Origin: an uncultured Bariatricus sp.
Lineage (GTDB): Bacteria > Bacillota > Clostridia > Lachnospirales > Lachnospiraceae
Direction of reading: 5' to 3'
Length of the DNA stretch: 51,803 nt
Assembly (NCBI GenBank): GCA_934320645.1
Contig: CAKRFP010000019.1
Location: 1 to 51,803 of the forward strand
Shown here: positions 33,408-41,564 of the stretch, in pieces
How positions within the stretch are numbered: position 1 is the first letter of the stretch
Layout: each line of letters begins with the position of its first letter
Program-made: the position numbers and the translations under genes
The notes under the pieces: generated by a model
Told to the model about the DNA's origin: nothing
Databases searched by the model: none
Seen by the model: only the letters and a program-made list of their open reading frames with translations

Positions 33408-35609
33408 ATGAAGGCACTTGTAATTGCAGAAAAACCTTCTGTTGCGCGTGATATTGCGCGCGTACTTAAATGTGGGAAAAAGATAAATGGAGCAATTGAA
33501 GGAGAGCGTTATATTGTAACCTGGGGACTTGGTCATCTGGTTACGCTGGCAGATCCGGAAGATTACGATAAAAAATATAAAGAGTGGAAAATGGATGTGC
33601 TTCCGATGAAGCCGGCTCCATTTAAGCTTGAAGTAATAAAGCAGACCGGAAAACAGTTCGCAGCGGTGAAAACACAGATTCACCGCAAGGATGTGAATGA
33701 AATTATCATTGCTACGGATGCAGGACGAGAAGGAGAGCTGGTAGCAAGGCTGATTCTGGAAAAAGCAGGAAGCAAAAAGCCGATCAAGAGGCTGTGGATC
33801 TCATCTGTAACAGATAAAGCAATCAGAGAAGGTTTTGCAAAGTTGAAGAACGGGCATGAGTATGATGCGCTTTATGATGCTGCAATGTGCCGTGCCGAGG
33901 CAGACTGGCTGGTTGGAATCAATGCAACAAGGGCACTGACCTGTAAATATAATGCGCAGCTTTCCTGTGGACGTGTGCAGACACCAACGCTTGCAATGAT
34001 TGCAAAGAGAGAAGAAAAGATCCGTAGTTTTATTCCGGAAGGTTATTATGGAATGACTGCAAAAGGACAAAATATTATGCTGACCTGGCAGGATCAGAAG
34101 TCAAAGAGTTATCGCTCATTCGATAAAGAGAAAATGACCGGACTGATGAAAAAGCTGGATGGACAGAAAGCGGTAGTGGAAGAGATTAAAAAAACACCGA
34201 AAAAAACGTATGCACCGCTTTTGTATGATCTGACAGAGCTGCAGAGAGAAGCCAATCAGCGGTTTGGATATTCGGCGAAAGAGACGCTGAATATCATGCA
34301 GAGACTGTATGAGAATCATAAGGTGCTGACCTATCCGAGAACGGATTCCAGATATCTGAGCAAAGACATTGTTCCGACGATCAAGGACCGTCTGGAGGCG
34401 TGTGGTACAGGACCGTACCGTAAGCTTGCAATGACAGCGAAGAAAAAGGATCTGAGCGGAAAGCTCGCTTTTGTAAATGATGCGAAGGTATCGGATCATC
34501 ATGCGATCATCCCAACGGAGCAGTTTGTGGATCTGAGTCATATGACAAATGAAGAGCGGAAGATTTATGATCTGGTTGTGCGGCGTTTTCTTGCTGTGCT
34601 TTATCCGCCATTTGAGTATGAGCAGACACAGGTTACGGTGAAGGTTGGCGGTGAAACTTTTCTTGCGTCTGGAAAGATTGTGAAAGCGCAGGGATGGCGG
34701 GCTGCTTATGAAGAGGAAGTCTATTCGGATGAGGATGAAGAAGAGGAAGAAGCATATGAGTCTGGAAAGAGTTTGAAAGGACAGACACTGCCGGAACTGG
34801 AAAAAGGACAGGAGATTAAAGGACTTGTGTTGTCATTGACAGAAGGTAAAACGAAGCCACCGGCACATTTTAATGAAGCAACACTTCTGTCAGCAATGGA
34901 GAACCCGACGGCTTATATGGAAAGCCATGACAAAGCGATGGCGAAAACGCTTGGTGAGACAGGGGGATTGGGAACGGTTGCGACAAGAGCGGATATTATT
35001 GAAAAACTTTTTAAAAGCTTTTTGCTGGAAAAGCGTGGAAAAGATATCTATCTTACATCGAAAGCGAAGCAGCTTCTGGAACTTGTGCCGGAAGAGTTAA
35101 AACAGCCGGAACTTACAGCAGACTGGGAAATGCGTTTGTCGCAGATTGCGAAGGGAAAGCTTTCGCGGAAGGATTTTATGAAGGATATTGATAAATATAC
35201 GGATCAGGTGGTTTCTGAGATTAAGGCGGGAGCTGGAACGTTCCGGCATGATAATCTGACAAATAGTAAATGTCCGCGATGTGGTAAGAGAATGCTTGCA
35301 GTGAAAGGAAAGAACAGTGAGATGCTGGTTTGTCAGGACAGAGAGTGCGGATACCGCGAAACAGTATCACGGACAACGAATGCGAGATGTCCTGTGTGTC
35401 ACAAGAAGATGCAGCTGAAAGGAAAAGGGGATGGACAGATTTTTGTGTGTGTCTGCGGACATAAGGAGAAGCTGACATCGTTCCAGGAGAGACGGAAGAA
35501 AGAAGGTGCGGGAGTCAGCAAGAAGGATGTGCAGAAATATTTAAGACAGCAGAAGGATGAGCCGGTGAATAATCCATTTGCGGATGCGCTGGCTAAGATT
35601 AAGTTGTAG
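33408..35609 (+). CDS. topB: DNA topoisomerase III
   Basis: Type IA topoisomerase that relaxes and decatenates DNA. 733 residues. The Toprim domain opens MKALVIAEKPSVARDIARVL with ATDAGREGELVAR near 102-114. The catalytic tyrosine is in LTYPRTDSRYLS near 305-316. A long acidic stretch (DEDEEEEEAY, near 443-452) interrupts the core, and the C-terminal part has cysteine pairs of zinc-ribbon type (CPRCGKRM, CQDRECGY, CPVCHKKM, CVCGHKE). Topo III genes also travel on integrative elements, but there are no transfer genes next to this one. ATG 33408 has AGGGAG about 14 bases upstream, a loose spacing. Confidence 0.93.
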   Translation: MKALVIAEKPSVARDIARVLKCGKKINGAIEGERYIVTWGLGHLVTLADPEDYDKKYKEWKMDVLPMKPAPFKLEVIKQTGKQFAAVKTQIHRKDVNEIIIATDAGREGELVARLILEKAGSKKPIKRLWISSVTDKAIREGFAKLKNGHEYDALYDAAMCRAEADWLVGINATRALTCKYNAQLSCGRVQTPTLAMIAKREEKIRSFIPEGYYGMTAKGQNIMLTWQDQKSKSYRSFDKEKMTGLMKKLDGQKAVVEEIKKTPKKTYAPLLYDLTELQREANQRFGYSAKETLNIMQRLYENHKVLTYPRTDSRYLSKDIVPTIKDRLEACGTGPYRKLAMTAKKKDLSGKLAFVNDAKVSDHHAIIPTEQFVDLSHMTNEERKIYDLVVRRFLAVLYPPFEYEQTQVTVKVGGETFLASGKIVKAQGWRAAYEEEVYSDEDEEEEEAYESGKSLKGQTLPELEKGQEIKGLVLSLTEGKTKPPAHFNEATLLSAMENPTAYMESHDKAMAKTLGETGGLGTVATRADIIEKLFKSFLLEKRGKDIYLTSKAKQLLELVPEELKQPELTADWEMRLSQIAKGKLSRKDFMKDIDKYTDQVVSEIKAGAGTFRHDNLTNSKCPRCGKRMLAVKGKNSEMLVCQDRECGYRETVSRTTNARCPVCHKKMQLKGKGDGQIFVCVCGHKEKLTSFQERRKKEGAGVSKKDVQKYLRQQKDEPVNNPFADALAKIKL

Positions 35610-35623
35610 GTGGCGAATGGGAT

Positions 35624-35714
35624 GGCGTGTGGAAGGTTTGGCTTTCTGGTACGTCTCATTGACTTGATGGCTGTAGTACAAAACGGAACCGGAAAGTCAA
35701 ACCTTCCACACGCC
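35624..35714. repeat. Long hairpin, 26-bp stem
   Basis: Bases 35624-35649 pair with 35689-35714 without a break; two of the 26 pairs are G-U wobbles in RNA. The loop is 39 bases. It starts 15 bases after the topB stop. There is no T run, so it is not a standard terminator; it may protect the mRNA end or mark an inserted element. Bases 35715-35776 show nothing else. Confidence 0.75.
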
Positions 35715-35776
35715 TGTGCATTGGCAGACGGGGATGTTGTGGCGAAGTGGAAAAAACAGAGTTTATTTTTACTTAT

Positions 35777-36436
35777 TTATTGCTTTTGGATGAACATAGG
35801 CTTAAATTCATGATATTTTTCAAAATGGGACTCATCTACACGTATGAAAGCAGATCCGATTTTGGCATGAAGATAAGGGATAATATCGCTGTCGTAATTG
35901 CAGATGGTGTTGAGTGCAAAGACATGATGATTATCCGGATTGTCCATATATTCGTCATCTTCATTACCAGCCATGAATCTCCAGCCACTGTCCGGATTCC
36001 CTTCTGTTGGCTCTTCGCGGAGCATGTAGCCGACTTTGTAGCCTTCTTTTGTGATCTTATCGGAAACGATACAACCTTCCCCATTCGGCTCGTCCCATTC
36101 GATTAGATTTTCAATCGGGATTTCGATAAATCCCTGTTCTTTTTCTGCTATTTTTTTCCAGTATTCTTTTAATATATGAAGTAACGATTTTGCATCTTCT
36201 GTTTCTGTGGAAGAATTGTATTCCTTCATCTCACTGAAGGTTCCGGATTCACTGACGATCCCAAGAAGCCATTTTCCAAAGAAAGATTTCTTGAATTTAA
36301 AGATCATACATTTGATCCCATCTTCATCCTCAAAAGAAGCTGTATACTCAATCTTCGCCGGTTTCCGCCCCAGCTCAGCCGGATCAGCCAACCAGTTTTC
36401 AAGTTCCTCCATAGCATTCACAATTTCATTATTCAT
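35777..36436 (-). CDS. Imm33-type (DUF2185) immunity-like protein
   Basis: 219 residues, soluble. The C-terminal half (about 125-200) carries the DUF2185/Imm33 pattern: CIVSDKITKEGYKVGYMLREEP, then SGWRFMAGNEDDEYMDNPDN and LNTICNYDSDIIPYLHAKIGSAF. The N-terminal half (about 1-115) is a separate unassigned domain. Imm33 proteins are often immunity partners of polymorphic toxins. No toxin gene is visible nearby, so this is an orphan immunity or housekeeping relative. The start is ATG 36436 with GAGGTG 7 bases upstream; a GTG five codons earlier overlaps that site. It is probably co-transcribed with the small GNAT remnant upstream. Confidence 0.75.
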   Translation of the reverse strand: MNNEIVNAMEELENWLADPAELGRKPAKIEYTASFEDEDGIKCMIFKFKKSFFGKWLLGIVSESGTFSEMKEYNSSTETEDAKSLLHILKEYWKKIAEKEQGFIEIPIENLIEWDEPNGEGCIVSDKITKEGYKVGYMLREEPTEGNPDSGWRFMAGNEDDEYMDNPDNHHVFALNTICNYDSDIIPYLHAKIGSAFIRVDESHFEKYHEFKPMFIQKQ

Positions 36437-36454
36437 AACTTTGCACCTCACTAC

Positions 36455-36682
36455 TTATAATAATTCCATGTTGATTGATTTTTCTGTAAAGCCATATTTT
36501 TTGTACATTTCATATGCAGCAACATAAAAAGTTTCTCTCCCTAAAGCATCCAAAGAGAAAAAATTCTTACTTTCTTTGTAAATATCAGGCCGCCAGTTCA
36601 CATGCAAAGCCTGAACCTGATTCATGATATGAACCACACTGTCAAAATCACTGTTTTCCGCAGGTCTGATAATTATATCCAT
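36455..36682 (-). pseudogene. GNAT acetyltransferase with in-frame internal deletion
   Basis: 75 residues. Residues 1-55 match the start of a GNAT N-acetyltransferase (MDIIIRPAENSDFDSVVHIMN, then HVNWRPDIYKESKNFFSL and FYVA). Residues 56-75 match the family end (AYEMYKKYGFTEKSINMELL, the motif B region). The middle, about 80-90 residues in normal members and including the acetyl-CoA-binding R/Q-x-x-G-x-G/A loop, is missing. The frame is kept and an excellent AAGGAGG site precedes the ATG, so the peptide may still be made, but it cannot bind acetyl-CoA in the usual way. The deletion is inferred from family layout. Confidence 0.75.
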
Positions 36683-36925
36683 ATATATCCTCCTTCGTAA
36701 AGCATGAAAAAATATATACCTATAATTCAGTATACCATAAACCCAATTATTTCAATATAGAATATGTTCTTTTATAATTTAAAAGATTTGCTACTCATAG
36801 CAAATTATATGGTAATCAAAAAACTAGTAAAGTAATTTCCACACAACAAATATCATCTCTTTATAAAAACATTTTAATAAATAACCTTTTCATCAACAAA
36901 TTTCAACCGCACATTTGCCAAGCCA

Positions 36926-37254
36926 CAGGACAAACGTCCGCCTGGCGCCCGTCCTGAACAACACTCAACTTCGCGAGTAGAGTTCCGGGGCGCCCCTCCC
37001 GTCTTGAAGCGCGCAGATTTTCGGGCAATCCTGTTTCCAGGGCATATGCAGGAACGTTACAGGGAGTTAGGGGAAGGAAGTGGCAAGAGGTGGACACCAG
37101 CCGTGCCTCCCGCACGACTGGTGAGGACAGCCTGAGCCGCGAAATCATCAGATTTCGGGGCGAATCTGTCCGGTGCCGCCACTTGCCGCTTCCTTCCCCG
37201 TTACCTCCCTGTTACATTCCGAATCCGCCCCGGAAACAGGATTGCCCGAAAATC
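36926..37254. other. GC-rich, highly folded non-coding island
   Basis: Between AT-rich flanks lies about 330 bases of GC-rich sequence with nested inverted repeats. Bases 37016-37038 are the exact complement of 37232-37254. The pairing continues imperfectly inward to about 37090 with 37180, giving arms of about 75 bases. The apex has two hairpins: CACCAG/CTGGTG (37095-37123) and GGACAG/CTGTCC (37125-37171) with an inner CGAAATC/GATTTCG stem (37140-37157). Upstream, GGCGCCC (36944-36950) pairs with GGGCGCC (36988-36994), and a competing CAGGAC/GTCCTG pair (36926-36931, 36951-36956) overlaps it. No convincing reading frame. Candidate structured RNA or large palindromic repeat. 36683-36925 is AT-rich with no feature seen; 37255-37327 is C-rich and empty. 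Confidence 0.6.
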
Positions 37255-37327
37255 GTCCCCCTTCCACACCCACCTCCCAGGAACCCCACTCCCCCATACC
37301 GCATACACTAAAGCATAGAAAAAAGAA

Positions 37328-37738
37328 ATGGAAGTGCCAGACATGGACCTGAGATTGCCTTATTATATGATGTATCCGATTCCATACGCATTTGACGAAG
37401 ACAAAATCCAGAAGCGCGACCGGGAATACCTGCAAAGTATGTATCCGGCAACAGCAAAAAAGATTTTTCCATATATACAGGAAGAATGCGACCGCCAAGA
37501 ATATGAAGGAAGCATGATCTATGATGAGTACCCGGATAAGCTCCAGCTGTGCCTGATGTGTCGTAGGGCGTATGAACAGGTCATGAAACAGGAAAAATGG
37601 GAAAAAGAGACCTATACTCCGGAACAGATCCGGGAGATCGTAGAAATCCTGATGTACCAGGAATTGATGGAAAGAAGAGGAAAAGGCAGGCGGCAACAGG
37701 AAAAAACAGTTGCTTCATGCACAGGACTTGTGCTATAA
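37328..37738 (+). CDS. Hypothetical soluble protein
   Basis: 136 residues, not recognised. It is rich in tyrosine, methionine and charged residues: MDLRLPYYMMYPIPYAFDEDKI at the start, EYLQSMYPATAKKIFPYIQEECDRQEYEGSMIYDEYPDK in the middle and helical charged sequence after. There is no span or signal peptide. Two starts are possible (37328 and 37343); neither has a strong ribosome site. The composition and codon use resemble the neighbours, so it is likely real. The promoter of the next gene lies in its last codons. Confidence 0.65.
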   Translation: MEVPDMDLRLPYYMMYPIPYAFDEDKIQKRDREYLQSMYPATAKKIFPYIQEECDRQEYEGSMIYDEYPDKLQLCLMCRRAYEQVMKQEKWEKETYTPEQIREIVEILMYQELMERRGKGRRQQEKTVASCTGLVL

Positions 37739-37739
37739 T
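37710..37739 (+). promoter_or_regulatory. Candidate promoter of the shikimate-kinase-like gene
   Basis: TTGCTT at 37710-37715, 18-base spacer, TATAAT at 37734-37739, overlapping the end of the preceding gene. Confidence 0.5.
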
Positions 37740-37804
37740 ATCGTCCGATATAAAAATGACAGCATCTGAAACACAGTTTCGGTAAGGAGTGAGCCAGGGT
37801 ACAT

Positions 37805-38305
37805 ATGAAGAATATTATATTTATCGGAATGCCGGCAGTTGGGAAAAGTACCGTCGGAGTGGTAGTCGCAAAGCGGCTTGGATACGAGTTTATTGATACA
37901 GATCTGCTGATTCAGAAGCAGGAGAACAGACTTTTGCGGGAGATTATCGCAGAAGAAGGTCTGGACGGATTCTTAAGTATTGAGAATCAGGTCAATCGTG
38001 ATGTGGAAGCGGAACATGCGGTGATTTCCCCGGGAGGAAGCGTAGTTTACTGTGAAGAAGCAATGAAGCATTACAAAGAGATCGGAACCATTGTTTATCT
38101 GCATGCGTCATTTGAGGTTATCAATTCCAGACTGAAGAATGCAAAGAAAAGGGGAGTTGCACTTCGGGACGGGCAGACGCTGAAGGATCTATATGACGAA
38201 AGAGTAGTATTATTTGAAAAATATGCAGATATTACTGTTTCAGAGGATGGACTGGAGCTGGAAGAAACCATTGAAAATGTAATGGAAGTTTTGGAAAATC
38301 AATAA
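37805..38305 (+). CDS. Shikimate-kinase-like P-loop kinase
   Basis: 166 residues of the shikimate kinase fold: Walker A GMPAVGKST near 8-16, DTD near 32-34, and PGGS near 78-81. The LID arginine (KRGVAL) and the late arginine (DERVVLFEKYADI) are present. The arginine that contacts shikimate in AroK (GFRDRE in E. coli) is replaced: the matching segment reads GFLSIE. The gene is not beside other aromatic-pathway genes. It may be a shikimate kinase with an altered site or a kinase of another small molecule. ATG 37805 is 10-15 bases after AAGGAG. Fold certain, substrate doubtful. Confidence 0.72.
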   Translation: MKNIIFIGMPAVGKSTVGVVVAKRLGYEFIDTDLLIQKQENRLLREIIAEEGLDGFLSIENQVNRDVEAEHAVISPGGSVVYCEEAMKHYKEIGTIVYLHASFEVINSRLKNAKKRGVALRDGQTLKDLYDERVVLFEKYADITVSEDGLELEETIENVMEVLENQ

Positions 38306-38365
38306 ATTTTTTAAAGAAATTATTACAAAAGTTTTACGAAAATGAAGAAGGCAAGATAAATAATT

Positions 38366-38394
38366 TTGCAATGAATATAGAAATATGTTATACT
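38366..38394 (+). promoter_or_regulatory. Candidate promoter of murA
   Basis: TTGCAA at 38366-38371, 17-base spacer, TATACT at 38389-38394. A leader of about 170 bases follows with no clear fold. Confidence 0.6.
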
Positions 38395-38572
38395 GATATG
38401 TGATATAGAGGATTATACAAAAAGCTTCATACAAATCCTGAGAGATCTGGAAAGAATAAAAAGTATGAGGTTTTTTATTCATGAAATAATAAAGAGTATG
38501 AATAGAGTGTTTGACAGAAGTATAGAACAGGATATATTTCAGAGGGAAAGAAATCGTTAATTGAGGTGCGAA

Positions 38573-39865
38573 ATGGAACAGTATATTATTAAGGGTGGCA
38601 ATCCGCTGGTCGGCGAAGTCGAGATCGGTGGAGCAAAGAATGCAGCACTGGCAATTCTGGCAGCTGCGATTATGACAGATGAGACAGTTACTATCGATAA
38701 TCTTCCGGATGTCAACGATATCAACGTTCTGCTGGAAGCAATCAGTGGAATTGGTGCCGAGGTTGACCGTATTGACCGGCACACAGTCAGAATCAACGGA
38801 AGCAACATTGAAAATTTTGATATAGAATATGATTACATCAAGAAGATCCGTGCATCTTATTACTTGCTCGGAGCACTTCTTGGTAAGTATAAAAGAGCAG
38901 AAGTCGCTCTTCCGGGAGGATGCAATATCGGAAGCCGTCCGATCGACCAGCATCTGAAAGGTTTTCGTGCGCTTGGTGCTTATGTGGATATCGAGCATGG
39001 CAAGATTATTGCAGAAGCAGAGCGTCTGATCGGAAAGCACATTTATTTTGATGTGGTAAGCGTAGGAGCTACGATCAACGTTATGATGGCAGCATCGATG
39101 GCAGAAGGACTTACGATCCTTGAGAATGTGGCAAAAGAGCCTCATGTTGTCGATGTGGCAAACTTCCTGAACAGTATGGGAGCGAACATTCGTGGAGCAG
39201 GTACGGACGTGATCAAGATCCGCGGTGTATCCCGCCTTCATAAGACAGATTATTCTATCATTCCGGATCAGATCGAAGCCGGCACATTTATGTTTGCGGC
39301 AGCAGCAACCAGAGGTGATGTGACTGTTATGAATGTCATTCCGAAGCATCTGGAAGCTACGATTGCAAAACTTGTTGAGATCGGATGTGAAGTAGAAGAA
39401 TTTGATGATGCAGTGCGTGTTGTGTCCAAAGGAGATCTTCATAATACACAGGTGAAGACTCTTCCATATCCGGGATTCCCGACAGATATGCAGCCGCAGA
39501 TCGGTGTTACACTTGCTCTTTGTAAAGGGACAAGCACGATTACAGAAAGTATTTTTGAGAATCGTTTCAAATATCTTTCAGAACTTGCAAGAATGGGTGC
39601 AAATGTCAAGGTTGAAGGCAATGCAGCGACTATCGAAGGCGTAGATAAATTCTCGGGAGCAAGGGTCAGCGCACCGGATCTTCGTGCAGGAGCAGCACTT
39701 GTGATTGCAGGAATGGCCGCAGATGGCATTACGATCGTAGATGACATCGTATATATCCAGAGGGGATACGAACGTTTTGAAGAGAAGCTCAGAAGTCTCG
39801 GTGCAGTGATCGAGAGAGTTTCTACAGAACGTGAGATCCAGAAATTCAAGTTAAAAGTAGGTTAA
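38573..39865 (+). CDS. murA: UDP-N-acetylglucosamine 1-carboxyvinyltransferase
   Basis: First committed step of peptidoglycan synthesis: transfers enolpyruvate from PEP to UDP-GlcNAc. 430 residues. The start reads MEQYIIKGGNPLVGEVEIGGAKNAALAIL. The catalytic cysteine loop is LPGGCNIGSRPID near residues 112-124, so the enzyme should be sensitive to fosfomycin in principle (the resistant form has aspartate). The start is ATG 38573 with GAGGTG upstream; the earlier in-frame start at 38561 precedes that site. Confidence 0.94.
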   Translation: MEQYIIKGGNPLVGEVEIGGAKNAALAILAAAIMTDETVTIDNLPDVNDINVLLEAISGIGAEVDRIDRHTVRINGSNIENFDIEYDYIKKIRASYYLLGALLGKYKRAEVALPGGCNIGSRPIDQHLKGFRALGAYVDIEHGKIIAEAERLIGKHIYFDVVSVGATINVMMAASMAEGLTILENVAKEPHVVDVANFLNSMGANIRGAGTDVIKIRGVSRLHKTDYSIIPDQIEAGTFMFAAAATRGDVTVMNVIPKHLEATIAKLVEIGCEVEEFDDAVRVVSKGDLHNTQVKTLPYPGFPTDMQPQIGVTLALCKGTSTITESIFENRFKYLSELARMGANVKVEGNAATIEGVDKFSGARVSAPDLRAGAALVIAGMAADGITIVDDIVYIQRGYERFEEKLRSLGAVIERVSTEREIQKFKLKVG

Positions 39866-39910
39866 GACAGGAATTCCTGTTTTGATAGAACATATTTCCC
39901 AAAATGTATA

Positions 39911-39939
39911 TTGACGGAAGGTATGGACAGTGTTATGAT
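39911..39939 (+). promoter_or_regulatory. Sigma-A promoter of metK
   Basis: TTGACG at 39911-39916, 17-base spacer, TATGAT at 39934-39939, ahead of the SAM riboswitch. Confidence 0.82.
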
Positions 39940-39967
39940 GTGTAGCGGTAACAATTAAATACGCTTT

Positions 39968-40067
39968 CTCTTATTCAGAGTGGTGGAGGTACAAAGGACC
40001 TGCGAAGCCACGGCAACCCCGGTAAGCCGGAAGGTGCCAACCTGAGCGAGCAATCGAACAATAAGAG
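39968..40067 (+). promoter_or_regulatory. SAM-I riboswitch (S-box)
   Basis: The closing helix P1 is CTCTTATT (39968-39975) with AATAAGAG (40060-40067). Inside are the S-box core GGTGGAGG, GAAGCCACGGCAACC, AAGGTGCCAACC and GAGCGA, in the usual order. It binds S-adenosylmethionine and lowers expression of metK, the enzyme that makes it, as known in other Firmicutes. The rest of 39866-40206 holds its promoter, terminator and the metK ribosome site. Confidence 0.92.
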
Positions 40068-40085
40068 GATTGATGATGAGATATC

Positions 40086-40112
40086 AGGTCAGTCCTTTGG
40101 GGCTGACCTTTA
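40086..40112 (+). terminator. Expression-platform terminator of the SAM riboswitch
   Basis: AGGTCAGTCC (40086-40095) pairs with GGGCTGACCT (40100-40109), with one wobble and a TTTG loop. A T-rich tail (TTAAATTT) follows. The T run is weaker than usual. Confidence 0.7.
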
Positions 40113-40206
40113 AATTTGCATAGACAGAAGAGAAATTCTGTTTGTCGATTTTCATTATTCCAGAGATAAGAGAGGCAGATACAAAGAAGAAAAGAAAGGA
40201 AAAAAG

Positions 40207-41394
40207 ATGGAGAGATTATTATTTACTTCTGAATCAGTAACTGAAGGACATCCGGATAAGATGTGCGACCAGATTTCCGATGCGATCCTGGATGCACTTA
40301 TGGAGCAGGACCCAATGAGCCGTGTAGCATGTGAGACATGCGCGACTACAGGAATTGTTATGGTAATGGGAGAAATTACTACAAATGCATATGTAGATAT
40401 TCAGAAAATCGTTCGTGATACTGTTCGCGAAATTGGTTATACAAGAGGAAAGTACGGATTTGATGCTGACACATGTGGCGTTCTGACAGCAATTGACGAA
40501 CAGTCAAGCGATATTGCCATGGGTGTTGATAAAGCACTTGAAGCAAAGGAACACAAGATGTCAGATGAAGAACTGGAAGCAATCGGTGCAGGAGACCAGG
40601 GAATGATGTTTGGATATGCTTCTGATGAGACAGAAGAATATATGCCTTATCCGATTTCACTTGCACATAAGCTTGCAAAGCGTCTTACAGAAGTAAGAAA
40701 GAACGGAACACTTCCTTACCTTCGTCCGGATGGAAAATCACAGGTAACTGTAGAATATGATGAAAATGGAGCTCCGGCCCGCCTTGATGCAGTAGTACTT
40801 TCTACACAGCATGATCCGGATGTTTCACAGGAACAGATCCATGAAGACGTGAAAAAATACATTTTTGATGAAATCCTTCCGGCAGATATGGTGGATGAGA
40901 ATACAAAATTCTTCATCAATCCGACCGGACGTTTTGTGATCGGTGGACCACACGGTGACAGCGGACTTACAGGACGTAAGATCATCGTAGATACCTACGG
41001 TGGAATGGCCCGTCATGGTGGTGGAGCTTTCTCTGGAAAGGACTGCACAAAGGTAGACCGTTCCGCAGCTTACGCAGCAAGATACGTTGCAAAGAACATC
41101 GTAGCAGCAGGAATCGCTAAAAAGTGTGAGATCCAGCTTTCTTATGCAATCGGTGTTGCACAGCCGACCTCTGTCATGGTAGATACTTTCGGAACAGGAA
41201 AGATCGCAGATGATAAGCTCGTAGAGATCATCCGTGAGAACTTCGACCTTCGTCCGGCAGGAATCATCAAGATGCTTGACCTGAGACGTCCGATCTACAA
41301 ACAGACAGCAGCTTACGGTCACTTTGGACGCAACGACCTGGATCTTCCATGGGAGAAGCTGGACAAAGTGGATACTCTGAAAAAATATCTTTAA
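40207..41394 (+). CDS. metK: S-adenosylmethionine synthetase
   Basis: Makes SAM from methionine and ATP. 395 residues; GHPDKMCDQISDAIL near 14-28, GAGDQGMMFGYA near 118-129 and the glycine-rich GGGAFSGKDCTKVDRSAAY near 273-291 with its catalytic residues. The codon use is that of a highly expressed gene. GAAAGGAAAAAAG precedes ATG 40207. It is controlled by the SAM riboswitch upstream and closed by a terminator. Confidence 0.97.
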   Translation: MERLLFTSESVTEGHPDKMCDQISDAILDALMEQDPMSRVACETCATTGIVMVMGEITTNAYVDIQKIVRDTVREIGYTRGKYGFDADTCGVLTAIDEQSSDIAMGVDKALEAKEHKMSDEELEAIGAGDQGMMFGYASDETEEYMPYPISLAHKLAKRLTEVRKNGTLPYLRPDGKSQVTVEYDENGAPARLDAVVLSTQHDPDVSQEQIHEDVKKYIFDEILPADMVDENTKFFINPTGRFVIGGPHGDSGLTGRKIIVDTYGGMARHGGGAFSGKDCTKVDRSAAYAARYVAKNIVAAGIAKKCEIQLSYAIGVAQPTSVMVDTFGTGKIADDKLVEIIRENFDLRPAGIIKMLDLRRPIYKQTAAYGHFGRNDLDLPWEKLDKVDTLKKYL

Positions 41395-41441
41395 TAACAA
41401 GTTCTGGATTTGATCGTTTTAGAAAAAATTTAGAAAATTTT

Positions 41442-41472
41442 ACGGGTGCTTTGATGTGAAGCACCCGTTTTT
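41442..41472 (+). terminator. Terminator of metK
   Basis: ACGGGTGCTT (41442-41451) pairs with AAGCACCCGT (41459-41468), then T. Confidence 0.9.
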
Positions 41473-41564
41473 ATGATATGCTATTAGTTATCAGAGAGAT
41501 TTACGTGAGCACCAGACGGACGAACCTCAGATGGCGCCCGCGATGAATGGAGGATGAATATAGC

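Noticed and set aside
33408..35609. topB as marker of an integrative conjugative element
   Set aside because: No relaxase, coupling protein, integrase or type IV secretion genes are nearby, and flanking genes are core.
36903..37311. Overlapping short frames in the GC-rich island
   Set aside because: Proline/arginine-rich frames on both strands result from the inverted repeats; no ribosome sites or family motifs.
38240..39442. 400-codon open frame on the minus strand
   Set aside because: It lies mostly antisense to murA. Cysteine/histidine/isoleucine-rich composition is typical of a mirror frame and there is no ribosome site.
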